Of a DNA stretch of 64,000 nt, positions 18,433 to 27,605 are shown one piece after another. The translations under genes were made by a program, and so were the position numbers. The stretch is from Victivallales bacterium (lineage in GTDB: Bacteria > Verrucomicrobiota > Lentisphaeria > Oligosphaerales > Oligosphaeraceae). Position 1 is the stretch's first letter, and each line of letters opens with the position of its first letter. Under the pieces are notes generated by a model that saw only the letters and a list, made by a program, of their open reading frames with translations, had not been told where the DNA came from and ran no database searches. Location of the stretch: assembly GCA_017535315.1 (NCBI GenBank), contig JAFXUD010000009.1, forward strand, positions 1 to 64,000, in the 5' to 3' direction.

Positions 18433-19365
18433 TTAAATGCCTGCTGGTCGTTCGGAAACCGTCTTTTTCCCTGAGGTCGAATCCTTTTGAGGAGGCGCTT
18501 GAGGCAGGAAAAAAGATGAACAAACAACTTGGGCGACGATAGAATGGTAGTTGATGTTTCCTTCCTTGTCGGAGTTTGGCAGCTTGTTGCCATGGGGGGC
18601 TTGTGCAATAAGTTCCATATTGACCATTGGGAGGAAACGACCTTCTGTGAAAAGGGAATCGACAAAAGCGGAGAAATTGGGCATGCTTCCCGTCAATTCC
18701 AGCTGAATGGGGAACTCAAGCACGTATGCTGTGGAGTCATTGTCGTTGAGATAATAGGACTTCATAGGGAGGACCGTGATGGAGGAGGCTCTTCTGCCAC
18801 GGCTTCCAGGCAAGGGCTTTGAGGTCACCCTCAGCTTATTATTGATGGCGCAGTCGATGATGGCCTGAGTGGTCCAGAGTTTCAGGAGCATCTGGTATTT
18901 GAAGGGCTCCGATGTGAGTTCGTTCATGCCGAACACAGAGGTATCGAGGATAATGTTTTTTCCTTGAAGGTAGGTTTCCAGTCGGTCGTATTGGTCCTTA
19001 TACTCCGTTTGGGATGCTCGCTGGATGAAGTCGGGAATGGTTTCATATTCGTTCTCGATTTTCTCCTTGAACATGCTGGTGGCTTGGGCGATGATTTGGG
19101 CAGTTTCAACCTTGAGTCCCTTGTCCTTGTTGCCAAGCTGCTTGTTGAAGGCATTGAGGATGGCTTCCAGGCGTTCTGGGTCGTTGGGCCATTCGGATTT
19201 AATGAGCTTTGCCTCGATGCTTGCCTTTTCGTCTCTGGTTTCCGTGTATTCAATCCAACGAGGGCGCAGACGCAGGTAGGTGACGGCAATGGCTGCAATC
19301 GTCAAAAGAATGATGATTGCAAGGAGATTGCGGTGTCCTGCGGGCCATTTGGAGTTGTTCGACAT
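18433..19365 (-). CDS. PilO/GspM-like protein (Amuc_1100-type pilus component)
   Basis: 310 residues. A short cytoplasmic tail and one membrane segment (about 14-30, LLAIIILLTIAAIAVTYLR) are followed by a coiled-coil-prone stretch and an alpha/beta periplasmic domain. The latter contains YVLEFPIQLELTGSMPNFSA, which resembles the ferredoxin-like fold region of PilO. It is 3 nt from the PilM-like gene and 15 nt from the PilP-like gene. Amuc_1100, the Akkermansia protein with reported immune activity, occupies the equivalent slot; homology here is inferred from order and topology, not from alignment. Confidence 0.6.
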   Translation of the reverse strand: MSNNSKWPAGHRNLLAIIILLTIAAIAVTYLRLRPRWIEYTETRDEKASIEAKLIKSEWPNDPERLEAILNAFNKQLGNKDKGLKVETAQIIAQATSMFKEKIENEYETIPDFIQRASQTEYKDQYDRLETYLQGKNIILDTSVFGMNELTSEPFKYQMLLKLWTTQAIIDCAINNKLRVTSKPLPGSRGRRASSITVLPMKSYYLNDNDSTAYVLEFPIQLELTGSMPNFSAFVDSLFTEGRFLPMVNMELIAQAPHGNKLPNSDKEGNINYHSIVAQVVCSSFFLPQAPPQKDSTSGKKTVSERPAGI

Positions 19366-19368
19366 AGA

Positions 19369-21225
19369 CTATTTTTTGTTTTTCTTGTTGGGTTTGGGAG
19401 CAACCTTGGGGATGTCCACGAGTTTTCTGGACAAAGGAAGGATCAATTTGTATTCGGTGTATTCGCCGATGGCCGCCCGCTGTGGCTTGAGGAACTGGTT
19501 CCAGCCAAGTGAGGCATGGAGGCCGCGTCCCTGCCATTCTTCCACGATGGTATCCACCTTGTCTGAAATGAAGAGAGGATTCTCACGTAACTTGCTTTGG
19601 AGTCTGACGACGCCTGCGTAACGCTTATTGTTGGTGACGGGGGTGTAGCCGCCGATGATCATGCTTGACAGGAGCGGCATGGTCTGGATGTTGACTCGGT
19701 TTTTATCAACGACCTCGACTGGCTCTGTCTGAAGGGCGGCTGTGCCGAACATGTCGGTGGGTGCAGGACGCGTTTCTGGCTGGGGTTCCTCTTTGTTTTC
19801 TGATTTCACGTTGAGATAACTGAACTCATCAGCGAAGTAGAAGCACCATTCGCCTGGCTCCATCGCTTGTTGCACGATTTCGATGGTGTTTAGTAATACT
19901 TTGGAGCGTCCCCCCATCTCCACGAACGGGAGCAACATCCGTTGTTGATATTCAATCTGCTCTAGAGCACTGTCTAACTTTGGGACAAGCTGGTCGCATT
20001 TTCGGAGTTCATCCATGCCGTCGTTCAGCTCTTCCATTTGCTTGGTAAGCCAGTAGTCGGCGTAAATCATGGAAACGAAGAGTGTCAGGAAGAAGAAGCA
20101 CACCGCCGTCTTCAGGTATTTGAGGCGGTCGAGTTTTTTGTGTCGCCAGCGGATGAACGTGGGGGCCAGGGAGATGGAATAGGCTGCGTCGCCGCTGGTC
20201 TGGAGAGCCAGGCCATATGCAGTGACAAAGGCGGGGTCAATGGCGGGAGTGCTGTCAATGGATTTTATGTCGGTTACCTCTGGGCCATAGACATCGACAG
20301 GGCAACCGTATGTGCGGCTCAAGTGCTTGTCAAGGCCGATGGTCTTGGCACCGCCTCCAGAAAGCCAGATGTGGGAGACCATCTGGTTGGCGAGGGCCTC
20401 GATTTCCCCTGCTCGCCAGTTTTCAATGGCGGTGCGGAGTTCCTGCTCCAGTTGTCTGGCCGCTAGGAGAAATGGGCTATCCTCGTCGTCCCAGTCGGGG
20501 ACATAGCCTGGTTTTTTGGTTTCCGCATCCTCTTCCGAGCAGTTTTCCACCAGGGCAAGCACCTGTGTGAAACGCTTGGCTCCGAACATAAGACTGCCCG
20601 TATAGAGCACATTGCCATGGACCATAATGACAAGCGTGGAGTTTTCCGTTCCAATGTCAATGAGAAGCTGAAGCGTGTCATCAGTGCTTGCCTCTGGATG
20701 AAGATTGAGGAAGGCATTGGCCATCGCCAGGGCGTCCATCGTGAGTTCCTGTAACTCGAAGGGAACCTTTTCCGCCTTCTCAAGCATCTCGTTGGAAAGC
20801 ATCTCGCGGCAGAAGCCGATGATGACGGGATTGGCAATGTCATATGCGGGTGTCATCGACTGGTAGTCGGAGAGGAAGCTGTCTTCCGAGAGGCCTGCCA
20901 GTTGCGTAGTCTCGTAGTTGACCATCTGCTCCATCGCCTCCTGCTTGACATTGGGGGCGAAGTCATTGACGATACGTGTTGTGCAGAGGTACTGCGGAAG
21001 CCCGAGAGTCAGTTTAGCCTTCTCGAGTTTCTTCTCCTTGAGCCACTTTCCAAGTCCAGTTTCGCTGTAGAGCTCCTGTTCGTCCAGGATGCCCTCTGCT
21101 AAGATGTTGAATACTTCAGTGCGGGCAATGGCAAGCTTTTTCCCCTTGCGTTCAAGCACAAGCAGCCTGGCGCAGGACTGGCCCACGTCAAGACCGACTG
21201 TTTTGTTTTGGCTTTTGAACTTCAT
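19369..21225 (-). CDS. PilM-PilN-like fusion protein
   Basis: 618 residues. Residues 1-350 form an actin-like PilM domain, with phosphate-1 loop GLDVGQSCARLLV, a second loop LLIDIGTENSTLVIM and the adenosine motif HIWLSGGGAK. A membrane segment follows at about 371-392, then a coiled coil (395-440) and a periplasmic domain like PilN. In type IV pilus systems PilM and PilN are usually separate partners; here they are one chain, as in the Amuc_1101-type PilM-like proteins of PVC bacteria (recalled, not checked). It starts 12 nt after the secretin gene. Confidence 0.72.
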   Translation of the reverse strand: MKFKSQNKTVGLDVGQSCARLLVLERKGKKLAIARTEVFNILAEGILDEQELYSETGLGKWLKEKKLEKAKLTLGLPQYLCTTRIVNDFAPNVKQEAMEQMVNYETTQLAGLSEDSFLSDYQSMTPAYDIANPVIIGFCREMLSNEMLEKAEKVPFELQELTMDALAMANAFLNLHPEASTDDTLQLLIDIGTENSTLVIMVHGNVLYTGSLMFGAKRFTQVLALVENCSEEDAETKKPGYVPDWDDEDSPFLLAARQLEQELRTAIENWRAGEIEALANQMVSHIWLSGGGAKTIGLDKHLSRTYGCPVDVYGPEVTDIKSIDSTPAIDPAFVTAYGLALQTSGDAAYSISLAPTFIRWRHKKLDRLKYLKTAVCFFFLTLFVSMIYADYWLTKQMEELNDGMDELRKCDQLVPKLDSALEQIEYQQRMLLPFVEMGGRSKVLLNTIEIVQQAMEPGEWCFYFADEFSYLNVKSENKEEPQPETRPAPTDMFGTAALQTEPVEVVDKNRVNIQTMPLLSSMIIGGYTPVTNNKRYAGVVRLQSKLRENPLFISDKVDTIVEEWQGRGLHASLGWNQFLKPQRAAIGEYTEYKLILPLSRKLVDIPKVAPKPNKKNKK

Positions 21226-21237
21226 GGGGGAATTGGG

Positions 21238-23106
21238 CTATTTTTCCTCGATGTCAACGTATTCGCCACGGTCGTTGATAACGGTGGCGGTTACGAAGAT
21301 GAGGAGATTGGTGGGCATATAGGTGGTTTCCGAATGGCGGAAGAGCCAGCCGAGCAAGGGGATGTCCCCAAGGAAGGGAACCTGCTTGACGATTTTGGAT
21401 TTGCTGTTTTCCAGCATTCCACCGAGAACAACCGTCTGGCCACTGGAGACTCCGACGGTTGTGATAAGGGATTTCTCGTATGTGCGCGGTAGTTTTATCT
21501 GGGTAAGCTCAGCGTTACCACTGCTGCTATTACTGTTACTGTCATTGTCGTCATCATCGTCTCCCGTGGTCATATAGGTTTCCCAACCTTTGAATTCGAC
21601 GATTTCTGGTTTGAGGCCTAGGAGAATAGTTTTCCCATCGTTGCCGACATTGACATTGACATCGAAGGTGAGTCCGATGGGCAGTTCCGTTGGTGTGCCA
21701 GAAGGCACCAGAACTTGGCTGTCACCATTGTCGCCGCCATTTATGCTTTCGACATCGTATTCTTCAAAGTAGTAGAGTTTGTCACCTTTGCGGATACGCG
21801 CCTGTCTGTTGTTCATGACGGTGATTTTGGGGACGCTCAGCGTAACAGTCGAATTCTTTTTGTCCAAGGCCGAAACGAGGATGTCATAGACGCGGTTTTC
21901 GATGACACCGCTGAAGTTGACCAAACCAACACCACTTTCGGCACCTTGCGTAAGTGCACCGAGGGAAGTAAGAGACTTGATGGTCTTCAAGCCAGTATGA
22001 AGAGATGGCTCATGGTAGGGGATGGCGTTCATTTGGGAAAGTTCAATGCCGATGTCCTTGAGATCATCCTGTGCGACGGTGATGAATCGCGCCTCGATGG
22101 CGACCTGATAAGGGGGCTTGTCAAACTCCTTGATGATTTTTTCACAGAGACGGATATTCTCACGGGTGTCCTTGATGATGATAATGTTCCTGTCGCGGAA
22201 AATCTTGTAGGTGGAGCCTGCGGGGCTATCTGCAAGAACTGCAGCGAGTGCTTCGTCCAGCTCCGTGTCTTCTTTGTTTTCCACACCGCCTATGCCGCCG
22301 TTTTCCGCGCCTGGGGCGCCTGGGCCGCCAGTGGGGACCTTGGGTATGGCACCTTGGCGGAGGCGTATGATCTGGGTTTCAAGCAGTGGCCCGCTTTCTG
22401 CTGTGGATTTCGTCACCCAGATGAGGTTCTGGCCGAGGTGGAAGGCGACTCCCATGTTGCGGGAGATATAGGCGAAGATTTCGGTGAGGGGAACGTCTTC
22501 GACGGCGATGGAGAGGGTTTTCTCCTCCTGAAGGGCGTCGTCCGCGATGAGGTTGAGCTTGCAGGTTTCACGGAGGCCGACGACCAGTTCCGCGATCCCT
22601 GCGTTCTCGAAGGTGAGGGAGACGTTCTTGCGGAGAATCTCCTCCATGGGGCCTGCGGGTATCTCAGGGGGCGGGAGTTTTGCGTCAATGACGACGGTTT
22701 TCCCATAGGTTTCGGGGAGTGCGAGCTGGCTTTCCGTCTCATGCAGCATGGTAGCTTTGGTGGATGCCGTCTTCGCGGTGGTGTTGCCCAGTTTTCGCAT
22801 GTTCTCGATGGTGTTTTCGAGCATGGCGATTTCCGTGTTGAAGAACTCAAGGTCGTCCTTGGCGAAATCTGCGCTTTTGAGGGGGACTAGATAGGCATCT
22901 GCCTTGTCAAGTTCACCATCCTCAATGTAGGTATGAATCTTGTCGAGGCGCGAGCGGACAATGGATATTCTCTCCCTGCGTTTGGCGGCCTCCTCAGCAG
23001 CCTGCTTTTCCGCAGGGGACATCTTGCTGACGCTATTGCAGCTGGAAGCGGCGATCAGTGTGAGAAGGCAGAACAGTGAAAGCCAGAACTGTTTTGTGGT
23101 TGTCAT
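21238..23106 (-). CDS. lipoprotein secretin of a pilus-like / type II-like system
   Basis: 622 residues forming an outer-membrane multimeric channel. The lipobox (IAASSC, Cys23) marks it as a lipoprotein. A helical charged region (about 30-110) is followed by an N0/STN-like domain (about 155-240). The C-terminal secretin domain shows VAIEARFITVAQDDLKDIGI, TVVLGGMLENSKSKIVKQVP and the terminal LLGWLFRHSE plus NLLIFVTATVI. An acidic Asp/Ser/Asn loop (about residues 520-532) is an oddity, perhaps surface exposed. It is the first gene of the five-gene operon. Its architecture resembles Amuc_1098-type secretins. Confidence 0.85.
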   Translation of the reverse strand: MTTTKQFWLSLFCLLTLIAASSCNSVSKMSPAEKQAAEEAAKRRERISIVRSRLDKIHTYIEDGELDKADAYLVPLKSADFAKDDLEFFNTEIAMLENTIENMRKLGNTTAKTASTKATMLHETESQLALPETYGKTVVIDAKLPPPEIPAGPMEEILRKNVSLTFENAGIAELVVGLRETCKLNLIADDALQEEKTLSIAVEDVPLTEIFAYISRNMGVAFHLGQNLIWVTKSTAESGPLLETQIIRLRQGAIPKVPTGGPGAPGAENGGIGGVENKEDTELDEALAAVLADSPAGSTYKIFRDRNIIIIKDTRENIRLCEKIIKEFDKPPYQVAIEARFITVAQDDLKDIGIELSQMNAIPYHEPSLHTGLKTIKSLTSLGALTQGAESGVGLVNFSGVIENRVYDILVSALDKKNSTVTLSVPKITVMNNRQARIRKGDKLYYFEEYDVESINGGDNGDSQVLVPSGTPTELPIGLTFDVNVNVGNDGKTILLGLKPEIVEFKGWETYMTTGDDDDDNDSNSNSSSGNAELTQIKLPRTYEKSLITTVGVSSGQTVVLGGMLENSKSKIVKQVPFLGDIPLLGWLFRHSETTYMPTNLLIFVTATVINDRGEYVDIEEK

Positions 23107-23229
23107 ATCAATATCGGATGTGTTGTGAGTGTGCAGGACTGGTTTGTATTTACGAAAAACAATCTTATACTTTGTAACGTATGATTGATGCTGTTTATTG
23201 ATATTGCCTGAGACAATTCTTCAAAAAGG

Positions 23230-23298
23230 GACGGGAGCGACGGGAGGGACGGGAGGGACCATGCTCTCCACGTCGCTCCCGTCCCTCCCGTCTCTTGT
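23230..23298. repeat. hairpin with 9-nt tandem-repeat arms at the folB 3' end
   Basis: Left arm: GACGGGAGC, GACGGGAGG, GACGGGAGG then GACC (23230-23260). Right arm: GTCGCTCCC, GTCCCTCCC, GTCTCTTGT (23272-23298), ending right at the folB stop codon. The arms pair into a very GC-rich stem with a short loop and could terminate folB transcription. The 9-nt period and GAC/GTC phase match the element at 8497-8633, although the bases differ. Confidence 0.65.
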
Positions 23299-23658
23299 TC
23301 AGTTTGTTTGCCCCCTTGAAATGGTGACATACGCGCTATCCGACTGTGGGATGGCACCAGGTTTTTCGACGGTCACCTCCACCTGCTGGACACGGTTGTC
23401 TTCCAGGCAGATGGCTGCTATTTTTTCTGCGAGGGTTTCGATGAGGTGGAAATACCCGTCACAGGCAAGTTGCGTGAACCGCTTGGCCAGCTGGGCGTAG
23501 TTGATGGTATCCTCCAGGCGGTCGCTTTGGCCTGCGGTATGGCAGTCACAGCTGAGGCGTACGGTTACAATGACATCCTGTGGCTTAATGCGTTCTTCTG
23601 GATTGCAGCCGATGATGCACTTGATGCGTAGGCCGTTTATGGCTAAGATGTCGCTCAT
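23299..23658 (-). CDS. folB: dihydroneopterin aldolase family protein
   Basis: 119 residues. The frame is open upstream to 23763 but that part overlaps the acyltransferase gene; the start at 23658 gives the normal family length. Conserved features are LRIKCIIGCNPEER near the N terminus, SDRLEDTINYAQLAK in the middle, and a late VTVEKPGAIPQSDSAYVTI with the Lys-Pro pair of the pterin site. The enzyme makes 6-hydroxymethyl-dihydropterin in folate synthesis. It follows the acyltransferase by 8 nt, so it is probably the last gene of a three-gene operon. Confidence 0.88.
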   Translation of the reverse strand: MSDILAINGLRIKCIIGCNPEERIKPQDVIVTVRLSCDCHTAGQSDRLEDTINYAQLAKRFTQLACDGYFHLIETLAEKIAAICLEDNRVQQVEVTVEKPGAIPQSDSAYVTISRGQTN

Positions 23659-23666
23659 GGTGTTTG

Positions 23667-24617
23667 CTATTTGTCTGGATGTATTCTGTATTCTTTTGAG
23701 ACGGCATAGTATGGATATTTGTCGGCGAGTTCGGGCGGAATGTCCACTGGTTTTGATCGCCAACGCCTGTACAGCCAGGTGTATTGTTCTGGGTAATTGC
23801 GTATGAGTTCCTCGTTGGCGGAAAGAATCGCCTGGGTGAGGCGCTGCGGGTCATCCGTATCGGGTAGTTGCACCTCCTTGACCAGAAACTTGAAGCGTCC
23901 GTCCGCCTGACGGACGCAGGCGCCCGAAAAGACTTGGAGACGGCAGCGCCTTGCAATGACGGCAGGAAGGGGACTGGTGGGAACGGGAAGTTCGAAGAAA
24001 TCAACGAAGATACCGCCATGGCGTGGCGAGAGGTTCTGGTCTATCAGTATTCCCACGGACTCTTTTTCGCGTATGGCTCGCAGCATCCCCTTGGCGGCAC
24101 CTTCGCGTGGGATGATCTTCAGTCCATTGATGGTTCGCGAACGCTCCAAGATGGAGTTCAAGGCGTTATACGGGAAAATCTCCGCCACGGCTGCGCATTT
24201 GTTCACATAATGAGGCGCACATTGGGCGACAAGCTCCCAGTTACCGAGGTGAGGAATGCATAGGATAAACTGCTGTGGAAGCGGGGAGGGCAGGTCAAAC
24301 TCAGAAAGGAAGCGCTTTATGTTGACGGGATTCTTCAGGATACGGAGAAAATCAAGCCAGTTCCACACGGTGTGGAGCAGATTCTCGGAAACCATTCTCC
24401 CGATTTCCGTATCGTCCTTGTCGGGAAAGGCCGTATGGAGATTTGCTGCAATGAGTTTCTTTGAACGGAAGGCAAACCATCGCATCAGACAGGCAAGAAA
24501 GCCTGCCATACGGCGCGTCGCCTTGTCGCCAAGATTGCCGAGGAGAAAAAGCAAAATCGGCATTAGGATGGCCAAGACGGCGTTGGTGATGATATGCGAT
24601 GGTTTGCGATGGGACAT
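23667..24617 (-). CDS. LpxL/HtrB-like lipid A acyltransferase
   Basis: 316 residues. An N-terminal hydrophobic anchor (about 10-30) is followed by the lysophospholipid-acyltransferase core. The catalytic HxxxxE motif is His123/Glu128 in PHLGNWE; the Arg/Gly region EREGA-like (KIIPREGAAKGML) and VGILIDQNLSPRHGG are also typical. Family members transfer a secondary acyl chain to Kdo-lipid A at the inner membrane, which implies a lipopolysaccharide-type outer membrane. It starts 3 nt after the stop of the upstream pyrophosphorylase gene. Confidence 0.85.
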   Translation of the reverse strand: MSHRKPSHIITNAVLAILMPILLFLLGNLGDKATRRMAGFLACLMRWFAFRSKKLIAANLHTAFPDKDDTEIGRMVSENLLHTVWNWLDFLRILKNPVNIKRFLSEFDLPSPLPQQFILCIPHLGNWELVAQCAPHYVNKCAAVAEIFPYNALNSILERSRTINGLKIIPREGAAKGMLRAIREKESVGILIDQNLSPRHGGIFVDFFELPVPTSPLPAVIARRCRLQVFSGACVRQADGRFKFLVKEVQLPDTDDPQRLTQAILSANEELIRNYPEQYTWLYRRWRSKPVDIPPELADKYPYYAVSKEYRIHPDK

Positions 24618-24620
24618 GCT

Positions 24621-26042
24621 TTAGCCGATGTAAATGCTGTCTCCTGGTTTGATGGTTGGAATGAGCGACGTGTTTGCGCGTACATCCTCGGCAGAGCCGA
24701 AGATAGCTGGGGAGAGTTCCACGACAGCGTCCAGACTGCCATCCGCCTTGCGAGGGAAGGGGAGGCCAGCTTCTTCAATCCAGTGTGCGGCGCGCGCATT
24801 CATGGCGGCACGGCATGAGGCGGGAGAATCCTGCCCGTCAGGGTTCTTGACAGGTGCAAACTCCTCCTCGCGATTGCCCTCCAGGATCAGCGGGGCATTC
24901 GCTAACGGGAGTGCGTCAAAGAGGAAGAACTCCAGTTTCAGGGCATTGGGAGTTTCGGGTTTTACGCTCTTTCCTTCATGATCGACAAAAGGCACTTTCT
25001 TGATGGCGCGGTGAGGCTGCAAGTTCAGCCTGCCGTTGGTGATTCGTTCGATGAATTCTCTGCTCAGGATATGGATGGCGGGACTACCCGCGCGGAAGGA
25101 GAGCTGTCCGTCTGCGTCTGTCCTGTAGAGAAGTGAATCAGGCATATCGCTGTATTCAATGATAGTGAGTTTGCCGTCGAGCAAACAGAAGTGCCCTAAT
25201 TTTTCCTTTGCGTCGCGCTTGATAAGGGCGCGGCTGCTCATGTCGGAGCCTGTGATGGTATGCAGCCCCAGGAAAAGCGGATCGAACTGGCGGATAAGCG
25301 GGTTATCGACTTGCCAGTAGGAGAGGGTGGTGACGCCCTTTCTGCGCATGTCCTCCAGCGCACCCGAATCCCGCAGGGCTTGGAAGCTGCCCCCGTGTCC
25401 GTTTGGGCTGAGTGCCAGGGTGCTTTTCGTTTCAAGAAGCGCCTTGCCTGTCTTCAGGTCGAATGCGGGGAGCATGGCCTGAGAGAAGAAAACGACTTGC
25501 TCGGCGGAAAGGCCGAAGAAGTTGTTTTCCTGAAAAAAGGCTCGTGTGGCGTCGTCATTGATGACGCTTGTCATGATGTACCAGGTGATGGGGTGCCCGT
25601 ATGTTTTCTGCGTGCGCAGGATGCCTTCTGCGAAGAGCTGGAAGAGGGATTTGTTCTGAATGGGGGAGATGCGGTAGGTGCCTTTGGGACCGTCGTAGCC
25701 AAGGCGGGTACCCTGTCCACCTGCGACTGTGAAGGCGGAGACCTTTCCGTGCTTAAGCAGCTGAATACCAGCCTCGATGGCGCGTGCATAGAGTGCTTTA
25801 TTCGCCTCTTCAGGGCGCTCTGTCATATAGGGTGCGGGGATGACGGCGTTCTTTTCCTCGTCGGAGAGCTCCTTTCCTGCTTCCTTTGTCCATTGGCAGA
25901 CGTTTTTCCAGTCGATGGACTGGATTTGGGTGGCTAGTTTGGTCTGCTCTGATTCAGTCAAATTGTTCCAGAATCGGAGCAATTGTTCCTGCCCGACGGG
26001 AACAAGAAGCTCCAATAGCCCGTTTTTATCAATTTTCGACAT
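24621..26042 (-). CDS. UDP-sugar pyrophosphorylase, UAP1-like
   Basis: 473-residue cytoplasmic nucleotidyltransferase of the UDPGP family. The UTP-binding loop is VAGGQGTRLGYDGPKG (about 106-120). Further motifs are PNGHGGSFQAL (uridine site) and YWQVDNPLIRQFDP. Size and motif spelling fit the eukaryotic-type UDP-N-acetylhexosamine pyrophosphorylases found in PVC bacteria better than GlmU or GalU. The product would be UDP-GlcNAc or a similar precursor for cell envelope glycans. It heads an operon with the lipid A acyltransferase and folB. Confidence 0.82.
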   Translation of the reverse strand: MSKIDKNGLLELLVPVGQEQLLRFWNNLTESEQTKLATQIQSIDWKNVCQWTKEAGKELSDEEKNAVIPAPYMTERPEEANKALYARAIEAGIQLLKHGKVSAFTVAGGQGTRLGYDGPKGTYRISPIQNKSLFQLFAEGILRTQKTYGHPITWYIMTSVINDDATRAFFQENNFFGLSAEQVVFFSQAMLPAFDLKTGKALLETKSTLALSPNGHGGSFQALRDSGALEDMRRKGVTTLSYWQVDNPLIRQFDPLFLGLHTITGSDMSSRALIKRDAKEKLGHFCLLDGKLTIIEYSDMPDSLLYRTDADGQLSFRAGSPAIHILSREFIERITNGRLNLQPHRAIKKVPFVDHEGKSVKPETPNALKLEFFLFDALPLANAPLILEGNREEEFAPVKNPDGQDSPASCRAAMNARAAHWIEEAGLPFPRKADGSLDAVVELSPAIFGSAEDVRANTSLIPTIKPGDSIYIG

Positions 26043-26079
26043 GGCTCTGCTTCTTTTTGTGGGTTGATGGTTTATATTA

Positions 26080-26232
26080 GAGGCAATTTCAAAACTATCA
26101 TCGCAATGCGCGTCAACATGAACACATTGGCGTTGGCAACGCCTCTCCCCGCACGAAAGTGCGGCTTCGAACCGTTGCCTTAGCCACTGCGCCCATCTTT
26201 TAGCGCAGACGCGCTAGTTTTGAAATTACCTC
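26080..26232. repeat. MITE-like inverted-repeat element, long copy
   Basis: Terminal arms GAGGCAATTTCAAAACTA (26080-26097) and TAGTTTTGAAATTACCTC (26215-26232) match at 17 of 18 positions. The 117-bp interior has its own hairpins, including GGCGTT/AACGCC (26129-26143) and CCGCAC-GAAA-GTGCGG (26149-26164). The same arms frame a 52-bp copy at 57652-57703. No coding capacity and no clear target-site duplication were seen. Confidence 0.75.
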
Positions 26233-26317
26233 ATTGAACAAAATATACCTTAACATAGCAAATGTTTTTGAAAAATAAAGTGGAAAAGCAAGTTTTTTTG
26301 AGCAAAGGAATGAAAAA

Positions 26318-27394
26318 ATGAGAGAGGAAGAGTACAAGGCGGAATTGAACAGCATTGCGGAGGCGGTCTATGACCGCATCAAGAGAGCGTTGCAGTCGGA
26401 TGGATTTGTGACGGAACCGCATCTGCGCGAAGTCGGCGGTTCCTATCTGGAGCATCGCGGAAAGTGTCTGAGACCCGCCTTGCTGACCTTCTGTAGCAGG
26501 GCCGTCGCCGAATCCGAATGTGATTCTCTTCCAGCGGCTGCCGCCGTGGAGATGTTCCACACGGGGACACTTATGCATGACGACGTCATTGACCATGATG
26601 ATTTCAGGCGGGGGCGTCCGACGGCACACGTTAGGGGCAGGCTTTTGGCGGAAAAGGAGTTGCCTGCGGAGGTTGATGCGGCGGAATATGGTTCTGTTTT
26701 GGCCATTTTGGGCGGGGACTATGTTTTCGGTGCTGCCCTGGATATGCTTCTTCGGACACAATGTGCGCCAGAGGTCTTGCGATCCATCTCCCGCCGCATG
26801 GCGGGTAAGTTGAATGCCGAGCTTTTGTCGGGCGAACAATTGGATGTTCGCTTGAGCCTGACGCCGTGGAGTGCCGTCACGGAGGAGACGATTATGCAGA
26901 TGATGCGCGGCAAAACAGGTGCGCTGCTTGCTTATTGCGCAGAGACTGGCGTTGCCATTGGCGAAGGGAGGCCACCAGAGGAGAGTTCGATTGCAGGAAA
27001 AATGTCGGATTTTGCCCATCTGTGCGGGCTGGCCTTCCAGATGAAGGACGACCTTCTGGGGATATTTGGTGACGAGAGCAAGTTCGGCAAGCCCATTGGT
27101 TCAGATATTCGCGAGGGAAAGCGGACGGTTTTGATGTTGCGTGCCCTTCAGAACGCCTCTAATGCAGATACCAAGAGCCTGTTGGCGGTGCTCGGCAAAA
27201 AAGAGGCCAATCAGGAGGAGATTGAGAATGCACGCGCGATTGTCACCAGGACTGGCGCCGAAAAGGCTGTTGCCGACCTTTCCGAAGCATACGTGAACCA
27301 GGCACTTGCGATTCTGGAGAAGAACCTTCCCGCAGGCAACCCGAAGGCTTACCTGCGCCAGTGGGCACTCTCCATGGTAGCCAGAAGTGTTTGA
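26318..27394 (+). CDS. polyprenyl diphosphate synthase
   Basis: 358-residue cytoplasmic trans-isoprenyl synthase. GKCLRPAL near residue 50 is the conserved GKxxRP motif. The first aspartate-rich motif is DDVID (residues 88-92, in LMHDDVIDHDDFRRGRPTAH), and the second lies in FQMKDDLLGIFGD. KTGALL and EGKRTVL are also family hallmarks. It condenses isopentenyl diphosphate units; product length (for example quinone side chain) is not predictable here. AAGGA stands upstream of the ATG. It is transcribed away from the uridylyltransferase operon, with the MITE-like repeat in the divergent intergenic region. Confidence 0.88.
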   Translation: MREEEYKAELNSIAEAVYDRIKRALQSDGFVTEPHLREVGGSYLEHRGKCLRPALLTFCSRAVAESECDSLPAAAAVEMFHTGTLMHDDVIDHDDFRRGRPTAHVRGRLLAEKELPAEVDAAEYGSVLAILGGDYVFGAALDMLLRTQCAPEVLRSISRRMAGKLNAELLSGEQLDVRLSLTPWSAVTEETIMQMMRGKTGALLAYCAETGVAIGEGRPPEESSIAGKMSDFAHLCGLAFQMKDDLLGIFGDESKFGKPIGSDIREGKRTVLMLRALQNASNADTKSLLAVLGKKEANQEEIENARAIVTRTGAEKAVADLSEAYVNQALAILEKNLPAGNPKAYLRQWALSMVARSV

Positions 27395-27605
27395 CGCATG
27401 GTGCAGTGTCGCGTAAAAGCTCGTCAGATATACGATACCAGATACACGATTCCACACAATAACAATAGCAAAAACACTTTTATCCATAGAAAAAAACTAA
27501 AAAAGCACTAACTGTATTTGTATTCTAGTTAAAAGCGTTTACATTGTTGGACATTGACTTTTTGTGATTTCAAAATCAACCTTTTACAAAAAAAGAGGAT
27601 TTCCG

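Noticed and set aside
21715-22890. 391-residue plus-strand open frame inside the secretin gene
   Set aside because: It is a complementary-strand shadow of a secretin with clear motifs; it has no Shine-Dalgarno or recognisable domain.
26080-26232. tRNA or small-RNA gene in the divergent spacer, because of several hairpins
   Set aside because: No cloverleaf with TΨC and anticodon features could be built, and the terminal arms match the repeat at 57.7 kb, so a mobile repeat explains it better.
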